Positions 50,732 to 59,174 of a stretch of 64,000 nt of DNA are shown here, one piece after another. A program made the translations under genes and the position numbers. How positions within the stretch are numbered: the first letter of the stretch is position 1; each line of letters begins with the position of its first letter. The notes under the pieces are model-generated. The model was not told the DNA's origin, made no database searches, and saw only the letters and a program-made list of their open reading frames with translations. The stretch comes from Cupriavidus pauculus (GTDB lineage Bacteria > Pseudomonadota > Gammaproteobacteria > Burkholderiales > Burkholderiaceae): positions 248,001 to 312,000 of the forward strand of contig NZ_BPUO01000003.1 in NCBI RefSeq assembly GCF_022179805.1. Direction: 5' to 3'.

Positions 50732-50774
50732 GACCTCCGGATAATGCTCGATGGGTATTATCCGGAGGTCTTTT
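50732..50774 (+). terminator. Rho-independent terminator
   Basis: GACCTCCGGATAAT (50732-50745) pairs with ATTATCCGGAGGTC (50757-50770) across an 11-nt loop, followed by TTTT at 50771-50774. It ends the transcript of the gene at 50149. Confidence 0.85.
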
Positions 50775-50810
50775 CATTAGTGGATTTGTCTGAATCAAAT
50801 CGTCGCTTTG

Positions 50811-50832
50811 GATAATGCAACTTGTCATTATC
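50811..50832. promoter_or_regulatory. Operator-like inverted repeat upstream of amidase gene
   Basis: GATAATG (50811-50817) and CATTATC (50826-50832) are separated by 8 nt. It is 76 bp upstream of the amidase start and could bind one of the LysR regulators encoded downstream, but the T-N11-A pattern is not clear. Confidence 0.5.
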
Positions 50833-50907
50833 AAGCTGACCATTACAGTGTAGGGGTGCGAACCGCGTAAACGCGAAACATGCCAGCCCCCCTTCCAGTT
50901 TGAGACG

Positions 50908-52143
50908 ATGATTCATTATCCACTGTCTAAAAACCACCCCACAATCAATGACCTTTTGCAGCCCGGATATGCCGGCGCATTTGTGAAGGAAGGTTTCGGG
51001 GCATTACCATTTTCTCCCACGTGTGAATCGAGAACACTGGCCGGACTGACGTTGGCCGTCAAGGATGTTTTCAATGTTCGGGGGCTGCGCACTGGCGCTG
51101 GCAACCCCGAATGGCAGAAGGGGCAATCGGAATCGACTTACACCGCCGACGCAGTCGATGCGCTGCTACGAGCTGGCGCGACATGGCTCGGGAAAACCGT
51201 GACGGATGAACTCGCATTCAGTTTGGCCGGCAACAATATCCACTATGGAACTCCAACGAATCCGGCATCTCCGATGCGGATCCCCGGTGGGTCGTCCTCG
51301 GGCTCCGCGGTAGCCGTGGCGGGGGGATATGCGGACATTGGGCTGGCGACCGATTGCGGAGGCTCGGCAAGGCTTCCGGGCAGCTATTGCGGCGTGTGGG
51401 GAATCCGCCCATCGCACGGGTTGATTGGCGGGGTATCGGGATTTCCTCTCGCGCCGAGCTTCGACACGGTCGGCTGGTTTTCCCGTACGGGCGATGTCAT
51501 GGCGCAAGTGCTGGAGATTCTGGCCCCGCACGCCTGTGAGCCTCGGGATTTCAAATGGGCGGCATCGTACGACGCGCTCGAAGTGTGTGAGCCCAGGGTA
51601 GGAACGGCATATCGAATGCTCGTCGACCGGCTCACGACGACGGATGTGACGTGGTGTGCCAAAGGCTCGCTTCCTGTACAGGATTGGGCGGTCGCTAACC
51701 GGCTGTTGCAGGGCGCGGAAGTCTGGTCACAGCATGGCGAATGGGTCAAAGCCAATGGCGACGCGCTTGCGCCCGTCATTCGCGACCGCTTCATTTCGAC
51801 TTCGAAAATCGAGACGCATCAGCTGCTCGCGGCAGAAGCGGTCCGGAAGGGTGCTTGCGAAATGCTGCAGTCGCTCTTCGAGAATCACGGCGTGCTCATC
51901 GTGCCGACGGCGCCGGGCATTGCCCCCTTGCTCACCTCCACCAACGAAGCCTTCACTGCCGCGCGGGAACGCTCCCACATGCTGCTGGCGCCAGCGGGGC
52001 TGGCGGGCCTGCCACAGATCACCCTGCCCTGGCTCACGCTGGATGGAGCCCCGGTCGGCATCTCGGTACTTGGCCCGCGCGGCCATGACCGCAGCGTCAT
52101 GGCCGCAGCGAGAAAGCTCGAAGCAATCATTTCGACTGACTGA
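50908..52143 (+). CDS. Amidase-signature family amidase
   Basis: A 411-residue amidase. The catalytic lysine is in LAVKDVFNVRG (Lys52), the serine cluster in IPGGSSSGSAVAVAGG (about residues 125-140) and the nucleophile serine in TDCGGSARLPGSYCG (Ser153). These are the Ser-Ser-Lys triad of the family. The protein is a bit shorter than GatA-type members, so an aryl or aliphatic amide hydrolase is likely. It is followed 13 bp later by a cupin gene and then a Bug gene, an operon by spacing. Confidence 0.9.
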   Translation: MIHYPLSKNHPTINDLLQPGYAGAFVKEGFGALPFSPTCESRTLAGLTLAVKDVFNVRGLRTGAGNPEWQKGQSESTYTADAVDALLRAGATWLGKTVTDELAFSLAGNNIHYGTPTNPASPMRIPGGSSSGSAVAVAGGYADIGLATDCGGSARLPGSYCGVWGIRPSHGLIGGVSGFPLAPSFDTVGWFSRTGDVMAQVLEILAPHACEPRDFKWAASYDALEVCEPRVGTAYRMLVDRLTTTDVTWCAKGSLPVQDWAVANRLLQGAEVWSQHGEWVKANGDALAPVIRDRFISTSKIETHQLLAAEAVRKGACEMLQSLFENHGVLIVPTAPGIAPLLTSTNEAFTAARERSHMLLAPAGLAGLPQITLPWLTLDGAPVGISVLGPRGHDRSVMAAARKLEAIISTD

Positions 52144-52156
52144 CAACGGATTGACC

Positions 52157-52537
52157 ATGTCCCCAAAAGAAACAGTTCCGGATGCAGCGGATCCGATAGC
52201 TTCGGTGAAGTACGAGGCAGATTTCAGGAAGCGGCTGGTAGAGACGGATGAATACCGCATGACCGAATTTCGGGTGAGTCCCGGTCAGCAGAGTCCGTGG
52301 CACTTTCATACGACAACCTCCGACATCTTTTACGTATTGGCGGGCCACCTGAACGTGCTGTTGGCCGACCCAAACGAGGTCGTGCATCTCGGCGCCGGGC
52401 AGAGCCTTCAAATACCTTGCGGGCGGGTTCACAAATTCGAGGCCGGTGAAACCGAAGGTGCGAGCTACCTGCTCATTCAAGGCGTCGGCCAACCTGACTT
52501 TGTCGTGGTTGATACGGAAAGCAAGAGGCAAGCATGA
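52157..52537 (+). CDS. Cupin-domain protein
   Basis: A 126-residue single cupin. Its metal histidines are in SPWHFHTTTSDIFYVLAG and the second motif PCGRVHKFEAGE. The VLAGHLNVLLADP strand pattern is typical. It may be an enzyme or a small-molecule binding protein. Its stop overlaps the Bug ATG (ATGA at 52534), so the two are coupled. It sits between amidase and Bug genes. Confidence 0.85.
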   Translation: MSPKETVPDAADPIASVKYEADFRKRLVETDEYRMTEFRVSPGQQSPWHFHTTTSDIFYVLAGHLNVLLADPNEVVHLGAGQSLQIPCGRVHKFEAGETEGASYLLIQGVGQPDFVVVDTESKRQA

Positions 52538-53505
52538 AAATCAATCTGTCCGCCATTTACGGTGCATTGCTCGTTGCCGTATCGGCATTCTCGCCGGCGC
52601 ATGCCGATTCGTTTCCCGGCAAGCCGGTCCGGATCATCGTCCCTTATCCAGCCGGCGGTTCGGCAGACATGCTGGCACGATTGATTGCACCAAAGCTCAC
52701 GGCGAAGTGGGGTGTACCGGTTGTGATTGAAAACAAGCCGGGCGGGTCCACGACGATCGGCGTGAACACGATCGCCCGGGCCGCACCCGATGGTCTGACC
52801 TTCGGCGTCGTGGCAAACGTGTTCACCGTCAACGCGAGCCTGATGCCGAAATTGCCGTACGACACGGCCCAAGACTTGACGCCGGTCGCGCAGCTATCGT
52901 TCGCGCCAAATATCCTCGTTGCCTATCCGCAGGGAAAGATCCACTCCATGGCCGACCTTCTGCGCATCGCCAAAAAGGGGGCGGGTTCGGTCACGTCAGG
53001 ATCGATCGGCAACGGGACGGCATCCCATCTGGCGCTGGAGAAAATGAAGTCCCTGGCGGGCATCGATGTGCAGCACATCCCTTTCCAGGGGTCGGCGCCC
53101 GGCATTACGGCGGTCATGGGCGGGCACACGGACTTGATGATGTCGAATCTGCCCGATGTCCTGCAATACATCAAGGCAGGCAAGCTTCTGGCGCTGAGCG
53201 TAGGGAGTGCGACGCGAGTGCCTGAGCTTCCCAACGTCCCCACATTCATCGAATCGGGATTCCCTGGTTTCACGTCGGGTGCTTGGTATGGAACGATCGT
53301 TCCAGTGGGGACGCCCAAGGCTATTGTTGCCAGGCTGAGTACCGACCTTACCAGTGTGGTGAAGGACCCGGAGGTTCAGGAGAAGATCAAGGGTCTCGGC
53401 CTGCAACCCGTCGTCTCTACACAAGCTGATTTCGCGAAGCTCGTTCAAGCGCAAATCAAGGACAACGGCGACATCGTGCGGCGCGCAGGAATAAAGCCAG
53501 ACTGA
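52534..53505 (+). CDS. Bug/TctC substrate-binding protein
   Basis: A 323-residue receptor with signal peptide (VSAFSPAHAD), then SFPGKPVRIIVPYPAGGSAD, VVIENKPGGSTTIGVNTIA, AQLSFAPNILVAYPQGKI and LPNVPTFIESGFPGFTSG. It overlaps the cupin gene by 4 bp. It is the third gene of the amidase unit and likely binds the amide substrate. Confidence 0.93.
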   Translation: MKINLSAIYGALLVAVSAFSPAHADSFPGKPVRIIVPYPAGGSADMLARLIAPKLTAKWGVPVVIENKPGGSTTIGVNTIARAAPDGLTFGVVANVFTVNASLMPKLPYDTAQDLTPVAQLSFAPNILVAYPQGKIHSMADLLRIAKKGAGSVTSGSIGNGTASHLALEKMKSLAGIDVQHIPFQGSAPGITAVMGGHTDLMMSNLPDVLQYIKAGKLLALSVGSATRVPELPNVPTFIESGFPGFTSGAWYGTIVPVGTPKAIVARLSTDLTSVVKDPEVQEKIKGLGLQPVVSTQADFAKLVQAQIKDNGDIVRRAGIKPD

Positions 53506-53576
53506 AGAGAGTTTGCGACGGGTCCGCGTGCTTGATAAGCTGAACCTACTGCACCTGCAATAGCGAGTTGGCAAGC

Positions 53577-54464
53577 ATGATGAACTACAGCCTCACGGAC
53601 CTGAAGCTTTTCCTTGCGGTCGCGGAAGAAGGAAGCGTGTCGCGCGGCGCCAATCGCTGCCACCTGTCGGCACCATCGGCGAGCCTGAGAATCAAGGACC
53701 TGGAAGAAAAACTGGGGCTGGCCCTCTTTGTGAGAGGGGCCCGCGGCGTGTCTCTCACCGTTGCGGGCACCGTCATGCTCGAGCACGTTCGGCGCTGCAT
53801 GGCTGGGCTTGAGCAGATGAACTCGGACCTCTTGCCATACGCCCAGGGCCTCACGACCCACCTGACCTTCTTCGCGAATAACAACGCGATCAACTCCTTT
53901 CTTCCCAAGGATCTCTCGCGATTTTTCGCCGCGTATCCCACGGTTCGGATCACGCTGGAGGAAAGAATGGGACATGAGATCGTCGCCGCGGTTTCCATGG
54001 GGCGCGCGGATATCGGCGTAGTCGCGATCGAGATCGATCATGCGGAACTCGACTTCATTCCTTATCAGGAAGACAAGTTTGTACTAATCGTGCCGGCATC
54101 GCACCGGTTTGCGGCGCGACAGTCAATCCGCTACTTCGAGTGTCTGTCGGAGACCTGGATTTGCCTGCAGAGCGGGTCGGCCGTGCACACATATCTGGTC
54201 AACAAGGCGACGGAGTTGGGGGGACGCCTGGACATCAGAGTGCAGGTTGCAGGGTTCGACGGTGTGACCCAGCTCGTTTCGTCTGGAGCAGGCGTCGCCA
54301 TCGTTCCCATGTCGATCCTTCCCGATGTGCGCTCTAACAGCATCGCTATTCTGGATCTGGACGAGCCCTGGGCGCTGCGCCATCACAGGGTGTGTCTGAG
54401 GAAGGGAGCCATGGCGTCGAATACGCAGCTCAGGAATCTCGTCAGCATCTTATGTGAGCGTTGA
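53577..54464 (+). CDS. LysR family regulator
   Basis: A 295-residue LysR regulator: HTH near residues 5-60 (LTDLKLFLAVAEEGSVSRGA, HLSAPSASLRIKDLEEKLG), and a substrate domain with LTFFANNNAINSFLPKDLSR. The Met at 53577 was preferred over the TTG at 53568. It follows the Bug gene by 71 bp on the same strand and may control the amidase unit. Confidence 0.9.
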   Translation: MMNYSLTDLKLFLAVAEEGSVSRGANRCHLSAPSASLRIKDLEEKLGLALFVRGARGVSLTVAGTVMLEHVRRCMAGLEQMNSDLLPYAQGLTTHLTFFANNNAINSFLPKDLSRFFAAYPTVRITLEERMGHEIVAAVSMGRADIGVVAIEIDHAELDFIPYQEDKFVLIVPASHRFAARQSIRYFECLSETWICLQSGSAVHTYLVNKATELGGRLDIRVQVAGFDGVTQLVSSGAGVAIVPMSILPDVRSNSIAILDLDEPWALRHHRVCLRKGAMASNTQLRNLVSILCER

Positions 54465-54584
54465 GAGCCAGCGGTTTGGCGAGCCGAGTGATAACCACTA
54501 GCGAACACGATAACGGAAAGAATCTTCCCGGGATATTTTCGTTATGACATTCTCAGGCCACGAAATCTATCAAGCAATGAAGTC

Positions 54585-55307
54585 ATGGACGTGGCCAAGA
54601 AATCTGTTGTTCTGATTCAAGCTGGATCGCCCCCTGCTGAAATTTTTGACGCGCTAGGCGACTACCCTTCATGGTTTTGCAACACGTTAGGCCTGCCGAT
54701 CGACCAAGTCGAGATCGTCCGGGTCTTCCATGGCGAAAAGTTGCCGCCCGTCGACCCTCTTCGCGTTGCGATTATCACCGGCTCGTTCGCCATGGTGACA
54801 GACCGCCTGCCCTGGAGCGAAGCAACCGCACAGTGGATTCGCGATGCCATGGCAGTCGAGATGCCGCTGTTTGGCGTCTGCTACGGCCATCAGCTCATGG
54901 CGCACGCGTTGGGTGGCCGTGTGGGCTACCACCCCGACGGTGCGGAAATCGGCTGTCACGACATCCGACTGCTCGCTGGGGCAACGGACGACCCATTGCT
55001 CATGCATATGCCCATGCGGTTCGCGGCGCATCTGACGCACATGCAGACCGTCATCGAACCGCCACCTGGCGTCAAGGTGCTTGCCGCTTCCGATCACGAC
55101 CCGCACCAGATCATCCGGTATGGCCCGAACGCCATCTCTGCGCAGTTTCATCCAGAGTTCACGACGGATGTTTGTGCGGCCATCGTTCGCTTTCATGCCG
55201 AGACGCTGCGTGAGGAGGGCAAGGACCCCGACGTCTTGCTGAAGCAGATCAGTGCAACGCCCGATGCAACGGCAGTCTTGCCCCGGTTCGTCGCGCAAGC
55301 GCTATGA
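54585..55307 (+). CDS. Class I glutamine amidotransferase-like protein
   Basis: A 240-residue GATase1 domain protein. The nucleophile is Cys99 in FGVCYGHQLMAHALGG and the His/Glu pair lies in SAQFHPEFTTD (His189, Glu191). These match the triad of guaA/puuD-like proteins. No synthase domain is present, so it may hydrolyse gamma-glutamyl compounds or be a stand-alone amidase. Its stop overlaps the next LysR ATG (ATGA at 55304). Confidence 0.88.
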   Translation: MDVAKKSVVLIQAGSPPAEIFDALGDYPSWFCNTLGLPIDQVEIVRVFHGEKLPPVDPLRVAIITGSFAMVTDRLPWSEATAQWIRDAMAVEMPLFGVCYGHQLMAHALGGRVGYHPDGAEIGCHDIRLLAGATDDPLLMHMPMRFAAHLTHMQTVIEPPPGVKVLAASDHDPHQIIRYGPNAISAQFHPEFTTDVCAAIVRFHAETLREEGKDPDVLLKQISATPDATAVLPRFVAQAL

Positions 55308-56236
55308 CGCTGCAGCAGCTTCGGGACTTCATGGCTATCGTCAATCACGGCGGCGTACGGGCTGCCGCGCGTGAGCTTGACGTATCCCAGGCCGGCCTCA
55401 CGAAAAGCGTTGCCCGACTGGAGGAAGCCACGCAAGCCGAGTTATTTCTGCGGACATCCCGCGGCGTCACGCTCACTGCTGTTGGGGATCAGCTTTTCCA
55501 GCATGCCATCTCCATCATCCGGGAATGCGATCGCGCGGAGTCGCATCTGAGGCAGCTAAGGGGAGATACGTCAGGGAAGGTCGAACTGGGGCTGTCACCG
55601 GTAGCCTCACTCAATCTCTTGCCGACAGTTACCGCCGAGTTTCGCCGCCAGTTTCCGCTGGGGCAGATCAGTGTCACGCATGGCATGTCCCACTCGCTGA
55701 TCCCCTTGGTCAGATCGGGGCGACTGGAAATTGCCGTGTCCTCGCTTCCAGATGCGTTCGACACCACCGGACTGGTCACGATACCGCTGTTTCCTACTGA
55801 ACCTGTCGTTGTCGGCCGAAAGGGCCATCCGCTTGCGCAAAGCCGCGCGGTGAAGGACTTGCTGGATTGCCATTGGGTGGAGACCGGGATGACCGATCGG
55901 TTTGGCGCGCCTGGCAGCAGCGTCGGTGCGATGTTCCACGAGGCGGGCTATGGAAAGCCGCAGATTGCCGTCGTTTGCGACTCCTTGTCCGACACCATCC
56001 TGCTGCTTTCTCGCAGCGATCTCCTGTCCGTACTACCGGTCGCCATCTTTACCGAACAATTCATGCAATCGGAACTCGTTGTCTTTCCGATCGCGACCCC
56101 GCTGAAGACATTCCCAACCGCTGTCATCCATCGGGCGACGCCGCCCCTCTCGCCACTCGCTGCGTCATTGACTTCCATGCTGGTGTCATACGCAAAGATC
56201 CGAACAAAACTCGTGGGTAGATTTAACAGGATTTAA
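55304..56236 (+). CDS. LysR family regulator
   Basis: A 310-residue LysR regulator: HTH near residues 1-60 (LRDFMAIVNHGGVRAAAREL, VSQAGLTKSVARLEEATQAE), substrate domain with VELGLSPVASLNLLPTVTAE. It is translationally coupled to the GATase gene and followed 3 bp later by a Bug gene, so all three may be one transcript. Confidence 0.9.
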   Translation: MTLQQLRDFMAIVNHGGVRAAARELDVSQAGLTKSVARLEEATQAELFLRTSRGVTLTAVGDQLFQHAISIIRECDRAESHLRQLRGDTSGKVELGLSPVASLNLLPTVTAEFRRQFPLGQISVTHGMSHSLIPLVRSGRLEIAVSSLPDAFDTTGLVTIPLFPTEPVVVGRKGHPLAQSRAVKDLLDCHWVETGMTDRFGAPGSSVGAMFHEAGYGKPQIAVVCDSLSDTILLLSRSDLLSVLPVAIFTEQFMQSELVVFPIATPLKTFPTAVIHRATPPLSPLAASLTSMLVSYAKIRTKLVGRFNRI

Positions 56237-56239
56237 GTC

Positions 56240-57205
56240 ATGCATGCTACGTCCCGGTTGTTAGTCATTTGTCTGTTCATCATGTCGGCGGCGATGGGAT
56301 TTCATCCCGCGAATGCCGCCGAAGCGCCGCTCAGGGTCATCGTGCCGTATCCTGCTGGCGGCAGCGGCGACGCGGTCGCGCGCATGCTGACCGATGGCTT
56401 GCGAGAACAGCTCGGTCGCACAGTGATCATCGAAAACAAGCCCGGAGCTAATGGGCGTATTGCGCTGTTGACGCTCAAGAATGCGCCCGCCGACGGTTCC
56501 ACTATCGTGCTGGCGTTCAGTGGCGTGCTGGTCAACGCGATCATCTTCCAGAATGCCAAGGGTATGGATTTCAAGACTGATTTCATAGGCCTTGCGCAAG
56601 TCGGAAGCATGCCGGCGGCGCTGGCCGTCCCCTACGCTCACAAAGCGAGCAGCATTGCGGAGTTCGTGCGTATCCGCAGACTGGAGGGCGACTTCCCGTA
56701 TGGCATGCAGGGTTCAGGATCGGTCTCGCACCTGGCGGGACTACGGTTTGCAGCAGCGGCCAAGCTGAACGCCAATCCTATTGGCTATCAAGGAGGCGCA
56801 CCGATGGCCAATGACCTGATGGGCAATCAACTGGATGCTGGCATTGATACGGCGGGCGACTTCGTCGAACGCCACAAGGCCAAGAAACTGAAGGTCCTGG
56901 GTGTCTTCGGCTACAAACGATTCCCGCTGCTTCCCGACGTACCGACCATGGCTGAACAGGGGTTTCCGAACGTCGAGGCCGAGATCTGGCTCGGCTTCAT
57001 CGGTAGCAGCAAGCTTGCCGATGCGTGGACCAACAAGTTTCAGGCCGCGCTGAAGAAGACCATGGAAAAGCCAGAAACCAAAGAGAAGATCGCGAAACTG
57101 GTGAACGTCGAATACAAGTCGCGAGAGGATTTCTCGAAGGTCATGGCAAAGGACTTCGAGGTATGGACGCCGCTCTTGAGTGGGTTCGGATTGATCAACA
57201 AGTAG
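56240..57205 (+). CDS. Bug/TctC substrate-binding protein
   Basis: A 321-residue receptor with signal peptide (AAMGFHPANAAE), then APLRVIVPYPAGGSGDAV, VIIENKPGANGRIALL, and LPDVPTMAEQGFPNVEAEI. AGGA precedes the ATG. It is third in the GATase-LysR-Bug unit and could bind the compound that the GATase-like protein acts on. Confidence 0.93.
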   Translation: MHATSRLLVICLFIMSAAMGFHPANAAEAPLRVIVPYPAGGSGDAVARMLTDGLREQLGRTVIIENKPGANGRIALLTLKNAPADGSTIVLAFSGVLVNAIIFQNAKGMDFKTDFIGLAQVGSMPAALAVPYAHKASSIAEFVRIRRLEGDFPYGMQGSGSVSHLAGLRFAAAAKLNANPIGYQGGAPMANDLMGNQLDAGIDTAGDFVERHKAKKLKVLGVFGYKRFPLLPDVPTMAEQGFPNVEAEIWLGFIGSSKLADAWTNKFQAALKKTMEKPETKEKIAKLVNVEYKSREDFSKVMAKDFEVWTPLLSGFGLINK

Positions 57206-57339
57206 GCTGGCCTGGAGCAAGGAGTAGTACGCGCCTTATCAGCAGTGGAAGTGCGCCGGCGACTTGATATCTGCTGGACGTATGGATGCGCGATGGTCTC
57301 CTGAGACCATTCCATGGAGGTACGCAGCATGGCCTACTC

Positions 57340-57882
57340 CTAGGGGACATCGCGATAGGAAATCCGACCGGAAGGCAGGAAGAATAGCGCGATCACGGCA
57401 CCACCCTTGGCCTCCGGATAGTGATGGCTGCCCGGGGCCGGCGCAGTCCACCCTCCTGTACACCAGCCATTTGGCCCGTTCAGCGCCGCACCTGGATCAA
57501 GGGGGACGACCATGTTGAACTCGCCGTAAGGATGCCCGTGGTACTGCCCTCGGAAGCGACGGTCGGGATGCCCTTGCTGGTTGCCGGTGCTGTCCATATA
57601 GACAGCGGTAATGCTGAAATGAAGCGTACGCCCCGAGGGCTCCGCGATGCGGCTACGGCGGTAGCTTGCGCCCTCGATGCCGACATTGGCAGCCCAGCCA
57701 TCCTCGACGCCTTTCCTGATCAAGGCTGCCAGCGTCTCGTATAGCTCGCTGCCAAGCCCGTACTTCGTGTTCAGCCACTGCTCTACCGCAGTACTCGTGG
57801 TGAGATCCTTCACTTCCTCCAGAAAGGGAATGCAGCGCTCGATCAGCGCTTCGCGATCCAAGTTGATGCTTTCGACCGTCAT
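57340..57882 (-). CDS. DUF4863 protein, 4-hydroxylaminobenzoate lyase-like
   Basis: A 180-residue protein of the DUF4863 type, which includes 4-hydroxylaminobenzoate lyase (PnbB), the enzyme that turns 4-hydroxylaminobenzoate into protocatechuate and ammonia. The segments are AVEQWLNTKYGLGSELYETL, FRGQYHGHPYGEFNMVVPLD, and GWTAPAPGSHHYPEAKGG, with conserved histidines that may bind metal. No nitroreductase (PnbA-like) gene is nearby. It is divergent from a LysR gene, with a perfect 14-bp palindrome between. The function is inferred from family resemblance. Confidence 0.68.
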   Translation of the reverse strand: MTVESINLDREALIERCIPFLEEVKDLTTSTAVEQWLNTKYGLGSELYETLAALIRKGVEDGWAANVGIEGASYRRSRIAEPSGRTLHFSITAVYMDSTGNQQGHPDRRFRGQYHGHPYGEFNMVVPLDPGAALNGPNGWCTGGWTAPAPGSHHYPEAKGGAVIALFFLPSGRISYRDVP

Positions 57883-57950
57883 GATGTGGGTTCCTCTCGA
57901 CATGTTGGCCACCATCTTGCGCCGCCCGCGAATTGAATGGAATTGATATC

Positions 57951-57964
57951 TATGCAATTGCATA
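57951..57964. promoter_or_regulatory. Perfect 14-bp palindrome between LysR and DUF4863 genes
   Basis: TATGCAATTGCATA is perfectly symmetric. It lies 69 bp before the DUF4863 start at 57882 and 32 bp before the LysR start at 57996. It contains the T-N11-A spacing usual for LysR sites and is the probable regulator target. Confidence 0.72.
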
Positions 57965-57995
57965 ATGAACACCATGCAATGGCAGGAAAACGATC

Positions 57996-58976
57996 ATGAG
58001 CATCGGAAAGACAGACCTCAACCTCTTGAAGGTGTTCGAAGCGGTATATGAAGAGCGGAATCTGATTCTGGCCGGCAAGCGGCTGCACCTGACCCAGTCG
58101 GCAGTCAGCCACGCGCTCCGGAGACTGCGCGAACTGGTGGGCGATGAATTGTTCATCCGTATGGGCAAGGGCATGGTGCCGACGGCGCGCGCCGCGGCGA
58201 TGGCGCCAACGCTGCTGGATTCGTTGCGGCGTATCGAAGCTGCCCTGGGTGTTGAGCCATTTTCGCCGGAGCATTCCACGCGGAAATTCGTGATCGCTGC
58301 GAACGATCACGTCACCGAAGTGATTGTGGCGCCGCTGTCGCACGCCTTGCAGCAGGTCGCCCCCGGCGTCGATCTGGTGATCCGCCCGTCCACACGGCTG
58401 GATCTTGCCGAGCAGATCGACCTGGGTCGCATCGATATTGCGATCGGGATCTTCTCGCAGGTGCCCTCGCGCTTTAATGCACAGGCACTGATGTCGCAGG
58501 GCGAGTCCATCCTGATGTGCAAGGGCCATCCTGCCGCACGTCGCAAGCTCAGACTCAAGGACCTGACGCAGTACCCGCTTGTGACCTTGTCCGTAGGTGG
58601 ACAGGAGGAAGGTGCGGTAGGCGGATTTATCGTCGAGCGCGGACTTGCACGCCAATCGGAGATGTTCGATCGGCGTGCGTTAGAAGAGGCGCTTCTGGAA
58701 TTCAAGACGCCGCCGCGCCTGCGTGTCACAATCCCGCACTCTCTCGCCATTCCCGCATTGCTGCGGGGCACCGACATGTTGTCGATCGTGCCCGCATCCC
58801 TGGCCATGGCGCTTGCAGATCGCGGTGGCCTGGCTCGCCGTGATCCGCCGTATCAGGCAACACCCGCGATCATGCAAGCGGTCTGGCATGGCCGCGACGA
58901 TGACGACGTCGGTCACGCTTGGCTGCGCGAGATGATTGCGAGCACGGCCCGCGCCGCCGAGAAAGCGCTCAAGTGA
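57996..58976 (+). CDS. LysR family regulator (NahR/PnbR-like)
   Basis: A 326-residue LysR regulator of the NahR/NodD type: HTH LNLLKVFEAVYEERNLILA, then LTQSAVSHALRRLRELVGDE, and the substrate domain with KFVIAANDHVTEVIVAPLSH and IAIGIFSQVPSRF. AGGAAAACGATC places the ATG. It is divergent from the DUF4863 gene with a palindrome in between, the same layout as in nitrobenzoate loci, where a LysR protein senses an aromatic inducer. Confidence 0.9.
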   Translation: MSIGKTDLNLLKVFEAVYEERNLILAGKRLHLTQSAVSHALRRLRELVGDELFIRMGKGMVPTARAAAMAPTLLDSLRRIEAALGVEPFSPEHSTRKFVIAANDHVTEVIVAPLSHALQQVAPGVDLVIRPSTRLDLAEQIDLGRIDIAIGIFSQVPSRFNAQALMSQGESILMCKGHPAARRKLRLKDLTQYPLVTLSVGGQEEGAVGGFIVERGLARQSEMFDRRALEEALLEFKTPPRLRVTIPHSLAIPALLRGTDMLSIVPASLAMALADRGGLARRDPPYQATPAIMQAVWHGRDDDDVGHAWLREMIASTARAAEKALK

Positions 58977-59174
58977 CGAAAGTGCCTTGCAATGGCCAGT
59001 CGGCCAGATCAGGGACCCGTCCGGTATCATCATCCGGACGCCTCGGCGCGGTTGCATCCTTGAGTCATGGATGAAGCGCCAGCAAAGAGGGGGCCTTCAT
59101 TGCATGGACAGCGCTCTACCACCCGAAATTTCAGTTAGTGCAAAGCGAGGAGAACCGCTACGTTCTCCGTTACC

